Origin: Adiantum capillus-veneris | Taxonomy: Eukaryota; Streptophyta; Polypodiopsida; Polypodiales; Pteridaceae | Direction of reading: 5' to 3' | Assembly (NCBI GenBank): GCA_014529385.2 | Contig: CM043950.1 | Location: 149,546,945-149,610,944, forward strand | DNA: 64,000 nt | Shown: in pieces, positions 21,471 through 33,255 of the stretch | How the letters are laid out: each line of letters opens with the position of its first letter | Numbering within the stretch: the stretch's first letter is position 1 | The notes under the pieces: generated by a model | Databases searched by the model: none | The model's input: the letters and a program-made list of their open reading frames with translations, nothing else | Told to the model about the DNA's origin: nothing | Program-made: the position numbers and the translations under genes

Positions 21471-24111
21471 CTCGTTTGATGCCTTTCAAAGGCCCAAACA
21501 CTCAAGATTTTATCGTCATATTTGGGGTGAAAACAAATACAGATTATTGGTTTGCAAGACCACAAATCTGAATAGAGTGAAGCAGACTTTGAATGTGGAG
21601 AACCTACAGTCTATCATGTCAACACATATTCAATCCATAACATTGGGTGAGTTGTTGAAGACCATACCACATCCATGGAAAGATCTAGAAGGCACCTTAG
21701 AAAAAATGGGCATAACATAAATAACCAAAGAAAACTTTGAGGAGCTGGCTTGGGACATATTTCAGCCTCGCTCAATGTCTATAAATTGCCCTAAATTTTC
21801 CTAGAGTGCTCAGCTTTCAGTGCCAACAATTGCGTCTAATATCGCACAACAATACTTACGTATTATACAAAGTGGTGTAAGATCTCCATAACCATATCCA
21901 TAAGATCTTCTCTCTCGTTTGTGGGAAGAAGAAGAAGAAGAAGAGAAGAAGAAAAAGAAGAAGAAGAACACTCTCTTTCTCTACTTGCTTAATATCTTCT
22001 CTTTTCTTTTAACGGTGTGCATGCTCTTCAACAACTTCATGGAAAATCTCTACATAGCTCTAATCACTACTCTCTTGCATAAAAGAAATATATCTTTTGA
22101 TAGCCAATAATCACTTCTAAAGCATGGTAAGAAGCTCTAAACTCCATAGCCATAATCTATTTCTCTCTCTACTCCATTTTTCTAAGTAACTACCCTCTCG
22201 ATTGTTGCTTTTTTGTGTACGAGAGAATGTATGGACTCGCCAGTTGTGTCCAAGATTCTCCATGCTTATTTTATCATGTTTAGCACGCTAATTTATTCAC
22301 ACATTGTGTTTATGATCATGTATGTGCATAAAAAGCGTTTTTTGTTTCATGTCATGTAGACGGTAGGAATATTGTTTTGGTCATATCTCCTAAACCACTA
22401 TGAATCATGTCAAATACTTGACACTAGAGATTAAACAAATCATTTAGAACATTTTTTCTCTCTTGGGTGTCATGTGAAAATTCTGCACGAGAAAAGAGCC
22501 CACTGAACAGTCAAAACTTTGGACAAGCTCTTTGGAGAACCACCATATAGATTCATCACATGAATCTATATGTTGGAAAAAAATCCACTTAACCAGATCA
22601 GAACCTTGATTAAACTTGCTGATAAATGTAGATAGATCAGCAATATCACTTTGTGAGTGCGAGTTATTGTACGAGGCCACCTACACGTGTACGAGTCCTA
22701 CCTAGGGGAAGTACTATATGATATCGTGGGTTTGATGAGTGGTTCACATATGTTTCATGGTTTGTTTTGGTGATCTGATTTTAGGTGTTTGATGGACATA
22801 AATGTATATGGGATGTATGGTCCGTCAATCCGAACAGTATAGGCAAATATGCATAAGGAGGCCTTCTTTCTGTGTCACGGTTGTTTGCAAAAGTCTTATA
22901 TGGGCAAAGTGATGTGATAAGGTGTTAGTCTATATTATGGGGTTGAGCTTATATTATGGGGTTGAGCTTGATGCATTGGTTCAAGGTAGAATACTTTCAT
23001 TTGCATGTTATGCGTGCACCCAAAAATAGCAATGGGTTGTTTTTTGCATATATGTGATGTTATGGCATATGGTTGATCAAAGTGACCGGGGTTGTTCTAC
23101 ATCATTGTTAGATTGATGGGATGATATCATATGATGTATACAATCTTATGGATAGATATGGATGCCTCATGTGCATATGTATAGTGCTTTCTTCTAGGTC
23201 AGAACTAGCTCTATGTGTTAGGGGGTGAGGTGTAGTCATAGTGCATTACTTATACATGGTTAAAAATTATCCAAAAGGGATTTTGAAGTCATTTTTAGTC
23301 ACTGGTTAGACTTCTTTTATGCATGAAAGAGTCAGGGCCATGTGTATAGCCGAGTTTAATTGCAGTGGCTATGTCAAACTCTAAGTGTGGGAGTTGGTTC
23401 CAATGAGGAATACGGTTTATGGTCAAGGGATAAGGTCCCTCACAAATTATGGTTGTGATTTTGATTGTAAAAGGCAGTGTGGCTCAGGAATTTTTTGGGG
23501 GGATATGGTTGTGTTGCTAATTTTTTTGCAACCATCTTATGTACTAAAGTGGTTTTGCAGGATTGGATGTGCATCACACTGAGTTGGGTGGAGTGCTCAC
23601 GCATGTGATGAGATTGGATTATGGTTTATGATTTTGGATTGGATCATGAGGTGGTTTTGATGGTTTACTATGGACGCCTATACAGCTTGACTATTTGGAA
23701 AAGATTATTTGTGCATATGGAAGATGCTATCGTGATTGGAATGTGTTATGTTTCTCATGGAAGCGTCACTATAAGATTAGGATCACCTACATCGCTTAGC
23801 CTTAGATAAAAGGGTTGATGACATGAGGCTTTGCTAGATCGGGGTGTTTCCTAGATTTTGTTTTTTGTTAGGCTCATCTATACGGTTAGTGTGTCGGATA
23901 TTGAATGACCTACATGGCTAATGCACAAAGGATCTTGCCTTGGCTTTGATTAAACATCCGATGTTGGGCATCAAAGAGACATGGCACCTAAATTGGTATG
24001 GTTGGTGTTGATTCCCTACCACTTGCTAGTATTTGGGATCCGTTTAGAGCTTGGGTTCTTGGAGGGAGGCAAAGTAGTCTAAGCTTATATCTGGCTTAGG
24101 TAGAATGGAGG
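21471..24111. other. No gene recognised
   Basis: The frame at 21471-21720 follows the transposase remnant but is unrelated to TNP2 and I do not recognise it. A GAA-rich tract lies at about 21922-21967. A 20-bp unit (ttatattatggggttgagc) is doubled near 22930-22970. The rest is AT-rich with short frames only. Confidence 0.45.
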
Positions 24112-25445
24112 TGTTCCGGCTACAAGGCTCTACCTACTTCAGTAGGATTGACCTTAAAAGGCTGAAAGCATGTTAACCTGTCGCGCTTTTTGTGCTAGTT
24201 AGCAGTTTCAAGTTAGCATATCTTCAAAAAGTTGGGCGTCCAGTAAACTTTTTACAAATAATATCAAAATTTGTCGGAGGTTGTACATTTGAATTCCTTG
24301 TTTTAAGTGCTTTCTATTGATATATCATATGTCATAGATCTTGGATATGTAGCTCAAGTTATTGTACTAGTTAGCATATGTCAAAAATGTGCTAGTTAGC
24401 ATTGTCCGGGACATGAAAAACACATATTAACATGCTTTCACCCAAAAGTGGCTATCATCAAATATAGATAGTGGATGAAGATATCCTAAAGACCACATTT
24501 TGCACAACATTTGGTCTTTATGAATATCTAGTCCCACCTTTTGGCTTGACTAATGCACCAGCTATATTCAATCGTCTGATTAAGAAATTTTGACCTTATC
24601 GCAAATTCACTAGAGTGTTCTTTGATGATATCATCATCTACTCCAAGTCTTTGGAGGAACATAAGCAACATCTCCACGTGATTTTCCAAGCATTGAGGGA
24701 GAACAAGCTTTTTCTCAACCAAAAGAAAAGTGAATTTTTTCTCCAAGAGATTCAATACTTAGGTCATATTCTCTCTCAAGATGGTATCTGTATGGATCCA
24801 TCGAAGTTAGAGGTAGTAAAAGCATGGCCTAATCCAAGGAATCTACATGAGCTAAGAAGATTTATTGGTATCTGCACATACTATAGATGCTTCATAGTAA
24901 AATTCTCTCAAATAGCAAGATCACTACATGACTTAACTAAGAAGAACATTAAGTATGTACGGACTTCTAAGGAGAAAAATGCTTTTGATAAGCTCAAAGG
25001 AAAGCTTACCTCCCAACCAGTCCTCATGCTTCTGGATCTCTCAAAGCCATTTGAGGTCCAATGTGATGTTTGTGGTGATTACCTTGGAGCAGTTTTGCTT
25101 CAATAAGGGCATGCCATAGCATATGAGAGCCGAAGGCTCAATACTGATGAACGAGTCTTGGGCATCTATGAGAAAGAGCTTTTAGCTGTTCTACATGTCC
25201 TAGACACATGGAAGCACTTTTTATTGGGGAATCCATTTATTCTACGAACCTACCACCAAGTTTCAAGTATTTCATGATGCAAACCAAGCTTTCCGGCAAA
25301 CAAATGAGGTGGGAAACTTTTCTTTCGCAATTGAATTTCTATATTGCTCACATTGTTGGTAAGCACGTGGCCGATGCACTTTCACGACGACCAAAAGTTA
25401 ATGTGGTGTCTATAGCTACTCACAATGATCTATCCTCTATGATAG
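24112..25445 (+). pseudogene. Ty3/gypsy reverse transcriptase-RNase H fragment (second gypsy copy)
   Basis: It is the counterpart of 50370-51009 plus 59880-60300 in the main gypsy element. The reverse transcriptase palm is recognisable (VFFDDIIIYSKSLEEHKQHL), followed by the connection segment (LEVVKAWPNPRNLHELRRF) and the start of RNase H (SKPFEVQCDVCGDYLGAVLL). It is broken by a MITE at 24160-24443, a stop at about 25104 (TAA after LGAVLLQ) and a frameshift near 25250. It ends where a copia LTR begins at 25446. This copy is uninterrupted at the place where the main copy carries the CACTA element, giving the ancestral empty site (ctggatctctcaaagcc). Confidence 0.85.
24160..24443. mobile_element. 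284-bp MITE with GGSTGAAAGCATGTTAA termini
   Basis: The terminal inverted repeats are 17 bp with one mismatch (GGCTGAAAGCATGTTAA and the complement of TTAACATGCTTTCACCC). Flanking AAAA (24156-24159, 24444-24447) looks like the target duplication. Removing the insert and one AAAA restores the gypsy reading DLKSGYH. A GTGCTAGTTAGCA motif occurs inside at both sides. There is no coding capacity. The superfamily is not assigned. Confidence 0.8.
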
Positions 25446-25672
25446 TGTTACCATATACATGTGGTAGTGATGTGTGTGAACACACTAGGACCGCTGGGGC
25501 ATTTTTTCCCTCTTTAGGAGGTTTTTTCCCCCGTGCATTGTATATACGCCCATCACTCTAGGGCTATCTATCTTTCCATTGCACACTAAGTGATACACTC
25601 TCTATTGTGTGCCTTGAGCTTCCTTTGTCTTCTCCAAGCTATGTGCGTTTCTCTACAACCCTAATTCCAACA
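25446..25672 (+). repeat. Ty1/copia LTR (227 bp)
   Basis: It begins TGTTACCATATACATG and ends CCCTAATTCCAACA, with TGTT/AACA termini. It is followed at once by an initiator-Met type primer binding site. It contains a TATA-like TGTATATACG near 25540. It interrupts the gypsy RNase H region. No matching 3' LTR is in the window. Confidence 0.8.
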
Positions 25673-25690
25673 ATTGGTATCAAAGCAGGT
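25673..25690 (+). promoter_or_regulatory. Copia primer binding site
   Basis: ATTGGTATCAAAGCAGG directly follows the LTR and resembles the TGGTATCAGAGC complement of initiator tRNA-Met used by plant LTR elements. Confidence 0.8.
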
Positions 25691-26022
25691 TATGTCCTCC
25701 CGGGCTTAGTCGCTAGCTGCTCCAGCATACGCCTGCTCACTTTCTTCGATTACAGTGAGGTTTGGTGAGCGTTTACAGTAAGGTTTGGTGAGAGTTTGCA
25801 GGCCTGATCAGATTTTTGATTTGGACTCATTTCCGCCTCTGTTTCCACTACAGACAGTGCTGCACAAGCTATTTCATCATTTTGTGCAGAGTTTCTGTCA
25901 GTGTCATTTTCTGCATAACAAGTGCCTTATAGTCTTCTACAGTTTTTTCTACATAGCACGTGTTGTTCCCGCTCCGTTTCTCCTATTTTCGGGCAGTTTT
26001 CACATCAGGTGCAGCATTTACC

Positions 26023-26699
26023 ATGGCTGACAACAACACAGATGTGTTCAAGATGTTTGCTGCTGAGGACAGGTTGGATGGGGACAATTACCCTATGTGG
26101 GCTTATATGATGCAATACGTTCTTGTGTCAAAGGGCGTCTGGAATATTGTGCAGGGCATTGATGTACGTCCTGGTTCTGAGGATGTAGGCGATGTTCAGG
26201 ATATTGCAGGTCTTGCTGCAAGGATTGCTGCTGTTAGAGTTGTTTTGCCTACGGTAGAACAAGCTCGTTGGGATGTAAAGGATGCGCACGCTCATGCATT
26301 TATTGTGTTGTCTTTGAAGCGCACCATTGTTCCTCACATCCGTTTAGAAAAATCTGCAAAACAGGCTTGGGATATATTGGCTGGTCTTTATGCAAGTCGC
26401 AATGAGGCTAAAATTGCCTTGTTGGGTAAAGAGTTGGAGTTGAAGATTATGCATGATGAAGATGATATGGACACTTTCCTTGCTAGTGTCAAGGATATCA
26501 ATGAGCAACTTATTTCTGCAGGAGAAGTCATTTCTGACAGTTCCCTTGTGCAGACTGTTCTTGATGCCTTACCAGATTCTTACCAAACTTTTGCTAGTAC
26601 TTGGAGACTTATGACCCAAGGAAATCCAGAAGTTGTCAACTTTGATGCATTATGCACATTGCTATTTTCAAGAGTCACTTTCCAGAAAAAACAGGACTA
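26023..26699 (+). CDS. Copia gag polyprotein N-terminal part (UBN2-type)
   Basis: The ATG at 26023 (context CCATGG) opens a 225-codon frame typical of copia gag. It has the N-terminal LDGDNYPMWAYMMQ motif, a helical capsid region (KQAWDILAGLYASRNEAK), and DMDTFLASVKDINEQLISAG with LPDSYQTFASTW. These match the gag-polypeptide domain of plant Ty1/copia elements. A TAG at 26697 ends it; in an intact element the frame would run into a zinc knuckle and pol. Downstream decayed sequence (see next entry) shows the knuckle remnant. There is no protease, integrase or polymerase, so the element cannot act alone. An upstream in-frame extension from 25960 is likely leader. Confidence 0.85.
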
Positions 26700-27008
26700 G
26701 ATAGCGTGCAATTGAACAGGCTTTTATTGCTTCTCAAAGAAAGGGTGGTAACAGCAATGCAGCCACTTCTTATGGTTCTGCTCGGCGAGTGCCAAAAATA
26801 TTGTTCCTAATGCTTCTGCTGGAAGCAATTCATCTAGAAATACTGGTGATAAGGGCAAAAAGAAGACGCGTTGCCATTATTATAAAGCTAAAGATCACTT
26901 GATTAAGTAGTGTTCTAAATTGAAGGCCAAAGAGGCTAAGAAGAAAGAGGGTGGTTCCACTGCAAATGCTGGTTCCACTACAAATGCAGCCATTGTTGAG
27001 TCTTCCAT
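26700..27008 (+). pseudogene. Decayed end of copia gag with zinc-knuckle remnant
   Basis: Continuation of the copia gag. A Lys-rich stretch precedes a CHYYKAKDHLIK segment in which the usual CX2CX4HX4C pattern is damaged, and then EAKKKEGG. Stops and a frame change are present. The sequence passes into gypsy integrase at about 27009 with no copia end, so a deletion has joined the two elements. Confidence 0.6.
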
Positions 27009-27482
27009 GATTAAGACACATCAAATAGCAACTCTCTTCATATCTCAGATTTTTAAACACCATGGATTACCAACATCCATCGTGTAAGATAGAGATCCTA
27101 CAATGACCAGTAATCTGGAAAGGTCTCTTTAAAAATCTAGGAACAAGATTGAATTTCTCTTCGTCCTATCACCCACAAACGGATGGCCAAAGTGAGATAG
27201 CTAATCTTACGATACTTGATATACTCAAGACTTATGTTACCGAAGAAGATCAATTCTCACAATGACAAAAGTACTTACCTCTTGTAGAGTATGCCTACAA
27301 TAAATTTGTGCATACTTCTATGGGAAAATCACCTTTTGAGATCATTAAGGGAAGACCTAAAAGTCCCTTGCTACTCAAAGTACATGGGAAGATCTTAGCT
27401 ATCGATGAGTATAGCGGTGACCTACAAGAATCTTTTCAAAAGATTAAGGAGACTATATCCATATCTCAACAACGGCAAAAAG
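27009..27482 (+). pseudogene. Gypsy integrase fragment (second gypsy copy)
   Basis: It parallels 60765-61245 of the main gypsy element. It has KTHQIATLFISQIFKHHGLP, then the DRDP catalytic neighbourhood preceded by a stop, then the SSYHPQTDGQSEIANL segment with the catalytic Glu, and MGKSPFEIIKGRPKSPLLLK. Stops and small indels break it. At 27482/27483 it is joined to the reverse complement of a gypsy gag. About 470 bp present in the main copy (RNase H end and zinc-binding part of integrase) are missing between 25445 and 27009. Confidence 0.8.
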
Positions 27483-27970
27483 CTTTCATCGGAAGAGGAG
27501 GAAGCTGAAGAAGAAAGAGAAGAGGGTGACCTCTTTCTTGCCTTTTTCTTCCTTTGTTTCCTCTCTTCCCTTTTGGAATGACAAGGAGAAGGACTATGGG
27601 TTGACCGTTTCCTCTTGGGAAGAGTTGGCGACAATCTAGACCGCCGTCTTCGAGGAGCCACATCTTTAGAGAAACTTAGGGATTCGCTTCTTTCTCGTTC
27701 TTTGGATTCCTCCTCTCTTATAGGAGAGAGTCTTCTTTTGGGAGTCTCATCAAGAGACCTCCTAAACTCTCTCTCCTCATGGAGAGGAAGAGAAATCCCA
27801 TAAGCACAATGTTGTTGGGTAACTTCGGCTTACAAAGTAGGGTTGCCCATAGCTTGATGCAACCTAGTAACAAGATAATTGATAAACATGGGGGCATCAT
27901 CATTAGCACCTTCATGTGCAAAATCAAAGTTATCAATGTTCATTCTACTCTCTTGGTTATTGTCAGCCAT
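27483..27970 (-). pseudogene. Gypsy gag N-terminus, truncated
   Basis: The ATG at 27970 (minus) opens a product whose start matches the main copy: NIDNFDFAHEGANDD, then NYLVTRLHQAMGNP. Downstream, in a shifted frame, is the Lys/Arg/Ser-rich linker (KARKRSPSSL) also seen in the main copy. A stop follows GNPTL at about 27830. The capsid domain, zinc knuckle and everything after are absent because the copy is cut at 27483. Confidence 0.8.
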
Positions 27971-28054
27971 GCTGATTATACTTATGTGTTTCCTTAGTGT
28001 ATCCTTTGGCAATTCAAAACCTTAGTTGCTACTCCTCTTAGCTTTTGAAAATAA

Positions 28055-28808
28055 CCCAGGGGATTCACCATGGAAAACTTATCGTAACCATGTAAGTGCA
28101 AGGGAGGGGTTTTTTTTAACAAGGTACATAAGCGTGTAAGTTAGGGGCTAGTCCCAAATAATTTATCTCCCAAGCTTAAAACTAAGGGAGGGGGTATCAT
28201 ATTTATGGGGGAGGGGGGGAAGAAGTGACAAAAGGGAAAAATGAGAGGAAGTTTCTGTGTTTCAAGATCATGGCTTCCCAAAAGTGTTTTTCCTTGAACT
28301 TGTGAATCAATAGCTACAAAGACACATGCAAGAACTAGCACTGCTTTGTATCAATTTCTTATTTTGTGATTATAGTTCATTTATTGAGGGATGAAAGCTA
28401 TAAAGAGTATGTATAGATTCAAACTTACACGGAGAACCTAACACAACTTTATAACCATGTATTTTGAGTAATTTAAATGGGTCAGAATTAGACGAATAGC
28501 TAGAGTGCAGGTTGAAAGGGCACAATTAGTTTGAAAGTCAAACTAAGACACATTGAGAGTACATCCAGTTATCAATAGAAGTGGTTCTAGCCACTATGCT
28601 ATACGCTCTTTGACTAGTTTACTCAGTTAGATCATGTGAGACATAAATTTTATATGTAAGATAGGGGTATGATAGTTTTCTGCATTGATTTTCGTATAAG
28701 CGTATAAATGGGGTCATATTCCCTAATACAAGTCATATATAGGGGTTTTATCAAAGCTGTTCGCTCGTAGATGGCGTCCCATTTTGTATATAGAGTGAAT
28801 CCCCTGGG
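28055..28808. mobile_element. hAT-like non-autonomous element (754 bp)
   Basis: The terminal inverted repeats are 14 bp and perfect, CCCAGGGGATTCAC/GTGAATCCCCTGGG. They are flanked by a perfect 8-bp duplication GAAAATAA (28047-28054 and 28809-28816). An 8-bp duplication and CAGGG near the termini fit the hAT superfamily. No transposase frame is present. The insertion sits in the leader of the third gypsy copy, and the leader length without it matches the main copy. Confidence 0.85.
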
Positions 28809-29130
28809 GAAAATAAGCACTTAAGTATCTACCCACAGCTCGAATTGGTTAATTATAGAGAGTAGTGGGGTGGGTCTAGCATAGCAGAATTGCCAATGGA
28901 TAGCTTCTTTTGGACTTCTTATGGCTCAATAATAATAAAGCCATAGGCAAGTCTAAAAAGACCCCATTATTAAAACCAAAGCTTCCAAGGTGTGCACCAT
29001 ATCCCACATAATGGACTCAACAAAACCGATAATAGATCCGAGTCTCACTTACCCTAAAATAATTAACAAAGTCAACCATTAATAAGCTACTTAAGGACCT
29101 CTCTTCTTAAGCAAGAAAAGAGAAACCAAA

Positions 29131-29144
29131 TGCTCTGACACCAA
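29131..29144 (-). promoter_or_regulatory. Gypsy primer binding site (third copy)
   Basis: TGCTCTGACACCAA on the plus strand is the complement of TTGGTGTCAGAGCA, an initiator tRNA-Met type site with one change from the main copy. It abuts the LTR at 29145. Confidence 0.8.
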
Positions 29145-29845
29145 TGCAATGGAAATGGCCTATGAACTTTGAGAATAGCGGAATTAAGAGAATTAAAGTG
29201 ATCATTTTTGTGAGATCACTTTGACAACATAATGGTAGCAGCATAAACATAGTATTTAACTACCTTGGCATGAACAATACTTTTGCAAGAGAGAGAGTAT
29301 TAGAGAACATGACAATAGTTGAGGACCCGAATTACTTGGAGCCGGCGGTCCCCCCTCCAAAAGGCGTTTTTATTATAGATTCTCCCATCAAGAGAGACTT
29401 GGTACAATACACTCTTTGTGTTCCTTGTGACCTTGGTGATGCTGTGAAGATGGAAAGCTTCATGCATCACAAGCATAACATAAAGTTTTCAAAAATCATT
29501 AACTATCCCAAGGCCTCAAACACCTTCGAAGGTGGAGAGAGCTAGCGGGGAATGAGGTAGGGAAGAGGAAGAAGTAGGAGAAAGAAATAGTTACTTACTT
29601 ATCATCACTCTTCTTGCTTAGCATAGCATAATAGCATAGTAATGAAGATGAAGAATATGGAAAGCTTAAGCATTGAAGCATGGCTCTTGGTTGGATTTGC
29701 ATTCCATAGCCAAGAGTGTTGGTGTAGGCTCTCAAATTCTCAACAAGCTTGGAGAAGGAGATGGAGCTCTTGCACTTTGCACTCCACACCATGAGAGTGT
29801 ATGTGTGTGGTTGTGGGAGAGTATACCCCCTCTCAAGCTTGGTCC

Positions 29846-29892
<47 letters not shown>

Positions 29893-30682
29893 TATTTAAT
29901 TATATCATTTGGACACGTGTCCTTTTTTTCCTCTTTAAGAAAAAGAACTTAATTGTTTATTTTTATGTATCTAAATTCTCATTGGACCCCTTTAAAGCCT
30001 ATCCAATAGGATTCAAGCACATCATGAGGGCCACATGTGGAGGATTTTGACATGTATCTTTTATGTTTCTTAAGTCATTTGGTTTGAATTGAACACTTCA
30101 AACACTTAGTCAATTAAGCATGGAAACAGTTTATGCCTTTTAGAGTTTATCTTTGAATTGAACACTTCAAGAACCTTAGTCATTTAAACATAAAAATCAC
30201 CTCAAGCTTTGGGCAAGGTTCCCACGAATATTTAGCAAGCCGACAAGCACCTCATGCTTGGGTAGGATTCCCACCTCAAGGTTAGTCCTAGCCTGCCTAA
30301 GGTCAAAAGGACTTTGTAACACTAACTTTTGGAGGTCTTCGATGAAGCTAACCCTAAGGTCTTTTAAGATCCATTAGATGCACATTGCTCTTTGATAGAC
30401 TACCTCCTTTTGGACCTCTATTGAGATGTAACCATCTCTCCTCTTGGTCTCTTGCTGAGGTAAGTCTAGAAGCACTTATTGCACATTTGCTCTTTGGTAG
30501 ACCTTCTCCTTTTGGAGCCCTATTGAGATGCAACCATTTCTCCTTTTGGTCCCCTGTTGAGATAGGCGTAGAAGCACATATCTATATCCTAACTCTTGTT
30601 CCCCTTTTATCTTCCCATATTAAATGATCAGTTTAATATGAGAAAATCATTTGGTAAAGTTATATATTTGTATTTTATGACA
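29145..30682 (-). repeat. Gypsy LTR, minus strand (1538 bp)
   Basis: Reverse complement relative of 45918-47511. The shared segments include the start (tgtcataa... then ctcatattaaactgatcattt) and a block with ACTCTTGGCT and GCAAATCCAACCAAG near the 3' end. It contains a (CT)n tract at 29851-29888. It is more diverged from the main-copy LTRs than those are from each other. Confidence 0.85.
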
Positions 30683-31574
30683 AACTTGACACATTGAGCC
30701 TCTGTAATATAGCCTGCTTAAGACTAGGGTTTTTATTTTATCAAAGTTGTAAGTGGAGTTGGCTAAGAGGGAGCCAAATTTGTTTTTTTCTATGCATTTT
30801 GCAAGGCAAAGTAGCGTTGTCCCTAGAGAATTTATAAAATGAAAGAAGATACTTGAATTTTTTATTCTTCTTTGACTTTATGTATAGTTTAATTCTCTTT
30901 GGTGTGGAAACATTGCGTTTTGATGTCCCTTGGTTGGGCTCGATTGGAGTATGCTTATAATTCCAAGCCTTAAATTTAACAATTCTCTTTATAGGATATC
31001 TTTGGTTTGCAATTAGGTCTCCCCATTCTCAAAAAAATAAAATGTCTTTCAAAACATCTTAAGTTCTTCAGCGAAGGGTGAGTTTAGGAATGAAAAGACC
31101 CATGAAGATGGAAAGTAAAAAAAAAAAATTGTGTCCGTATAAAGAGGTAGTCGATTTCACATTGGTACATTTGTGTTTTTATTTCTTTTTATCTTTCCTG
31201 TAGCGTTTTCTTGTCTTTAAAATGTCATTGCACTATGTAGGTAATGATTTCTAGTTTTTTTTTAAGCCATTGGATATTTTGGGTTTGCAAGTGCTTATAC
31301 TTCTCAAAATATGAGGCTTTAACTGGGAGAAATGAGACCACCTTGTATATTTGGCTTAGGATTTGTGTATGACAAGTGGACTTTTAAAAGGGCATGAAAA
31401 ATTAACAATAAAGAGTTGCTTTCAAAAAAAAAATTCCAATCTCGAAGTAATTGTCTTGTGTCTTTGTGTCTAGAAGTGCTTTCAATGGTTTTTCTTCTTT
31501 TTTCTTTGTAAAACTCACAATGGTGAGTGGATTATATTATTGAAGCCAATAATCACAAATTCTAGTCATGCTCG

Positions 31575-31858
31575 TGACAAGCCATGACTTCTCTTAGTTA
31601 CATAGATACATTCGGTGATTTGTTGTTGTTGGGTGGGGGGGGTGACCCAATGGACATCAGTAGAGGCATCAAAAAACATAAATTATTGCTAGTCAAAGGC
31701 TAGTAACAAAATATGCTTGACAAGCCATGACTTCTCTTAGTTACATAGATACATTGGGTGATTTGTGGAGGGTTGTTTTGGGGGGGTGGGGGACCATGGA
31801 CATAAGAAGAGGCATCAAAAACGTAAATTATTGCTAGTCAAAGGCTAGTAACATAGTT
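31575..31858. repeat. 144-bp tandem duplication
   Basis: The block starting GACAAGCCATGACTTCTC at 31575 recurs at 31719 with small differences, mainly in a G-rich run. Both end with AAAGGCTAGTAACA. Confidence 0.9.
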
Positions 31859-32736
31859 GAGACTTTGGGATTTTTGCTTTCTAAAAGAAACTCTAGTGTT
31901 GTGTTGGGTTAGGGAGACTTTCATTGTTTCCATACAAGATAAAGACTCACTTTAAATGTTATTTCACTTTCATTTCATATCTTGACATGCCTTGACTTTT
32001 TTTGCATTTTATCGTTTTAGAATGTTAAAGTGAAACTTCACCTGCATAATTCTAGTAAATTCTATGAATAGACACACACACACAACACACATGCACATAT
32101 ATTAATGAGTGTTTTTAATTTTATATTTCATTTCACAACCTCACATGAATTGACTTTTCTTACAGTTTATAACTTAATTCTAATCAATATTCAGGAAAAT
32201 CTCTTTTATCAAGTGGTCGTCGATCGAGTTTCCTTCCCACAAAGAAGCAAACCGGACTAGTATAAATTTAAAAATTGTATGATTTTTTCATTATTTTCTT
32301 ACATATTTCATCAATTTTTCTTCCCTTTACCATGGTTTGCAACGAGGTAGTTTCCATTTTCAACCGGCTCAAGGCTAAGTTGAGGCAATCCTTTCTTGAA
32401 CACTGACTCTACTTAAACTCAACTCATTAACTTAACGTATGATTTTATCACGTTTTAATTATTTTAGAAAGCCATCGTGATTCTTTCGCTTGTTTCAAAA
32501 CTGTTGTAGTAAGGGTCTCTTTGAAATTACAGTCACCTATGCTTGCATTCTAAACATTCACATTATGCTAGATGTTGACATTGGCCAAAAACCTCGTCAT
32601 GACGTTATTAGTTACTAATATCTATTGAAAAATGGCATGTGCTTTTCAAAGGTGAATGCCAAACCTGTATAGTTTACAAGCACAAAAATCTTATGTTTTG
32701 CTCCTTTTTTAGTGACTAGTACATCCTACCACCTTC

Positions 32737-32914
32737 GACGGTCTCTCTCTGTCTCTGTCTCTTTCGAGCCTACGCACGTTGTCTACTTGTGTCGCCAGGT
32801 GCCCAACCACACTCGTTCGATGAACGACAGTCTCTCTCTGTCTCTGTCTCTTTCGAGCCTACGCATGTTGTCTACTTGTGTCGCCGGGTGCCCAACCACA
32901 CTCGCCGGATGAAT
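32737..32914. repeat. 89-bp tandem duplication
   Basis: Two copies of a block containing GTCTCTTTCGAGCCTACGCA and GTGCCCAACCACACTCG, offset by 89 bp. A few substitutions separate them. Confidence 0.9.
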
Positions 32915-33209
32915 CTGGTTGCAACAGGTGTCCAAGGGGAGGAGACGAAATCCCTTCCCCCATTATAATAGAATTAGTACAACAACATCCCCTTTGGTAG
33001 CAACATTGCCTCCGATTGTGCCATGTGGATTTTCTTAGCAAAATGAAAAGTGAAAAGGTTGCATCCCCCCCCCCCCCTCTCTCTCTCTCTCACACTCACA
33101 CACAAACGCACACACACATTTGTATAACTGCAAAACTAAATAAATAAAATTATAAAATAAATGTGGAGTGGGATTTTTTATATATTTAAAATTCCCCTAT
33201 TGAATCTCT

Positions 33210-33255
<46 letters not shown>

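Larger units (their letters stand above)
27483..30682 (-). mobile_element. Third gypsy copy, 5' LTR-leader-gag, minus strand
   Basis: Read on the minus strand, the order is LTR (30682-29145), primer site, leader with a hAT-like insertion, and gag (from 27970), truncated at 27483. It is the reverse-oriented relative of 45918-48500. Without the 754-bp insertion and its duplication the leader is about 399 bp, close to the 396 bp of the main copy. It is joined tail to tail with the plus-strand integrase fragment. Confidence 0.85.
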
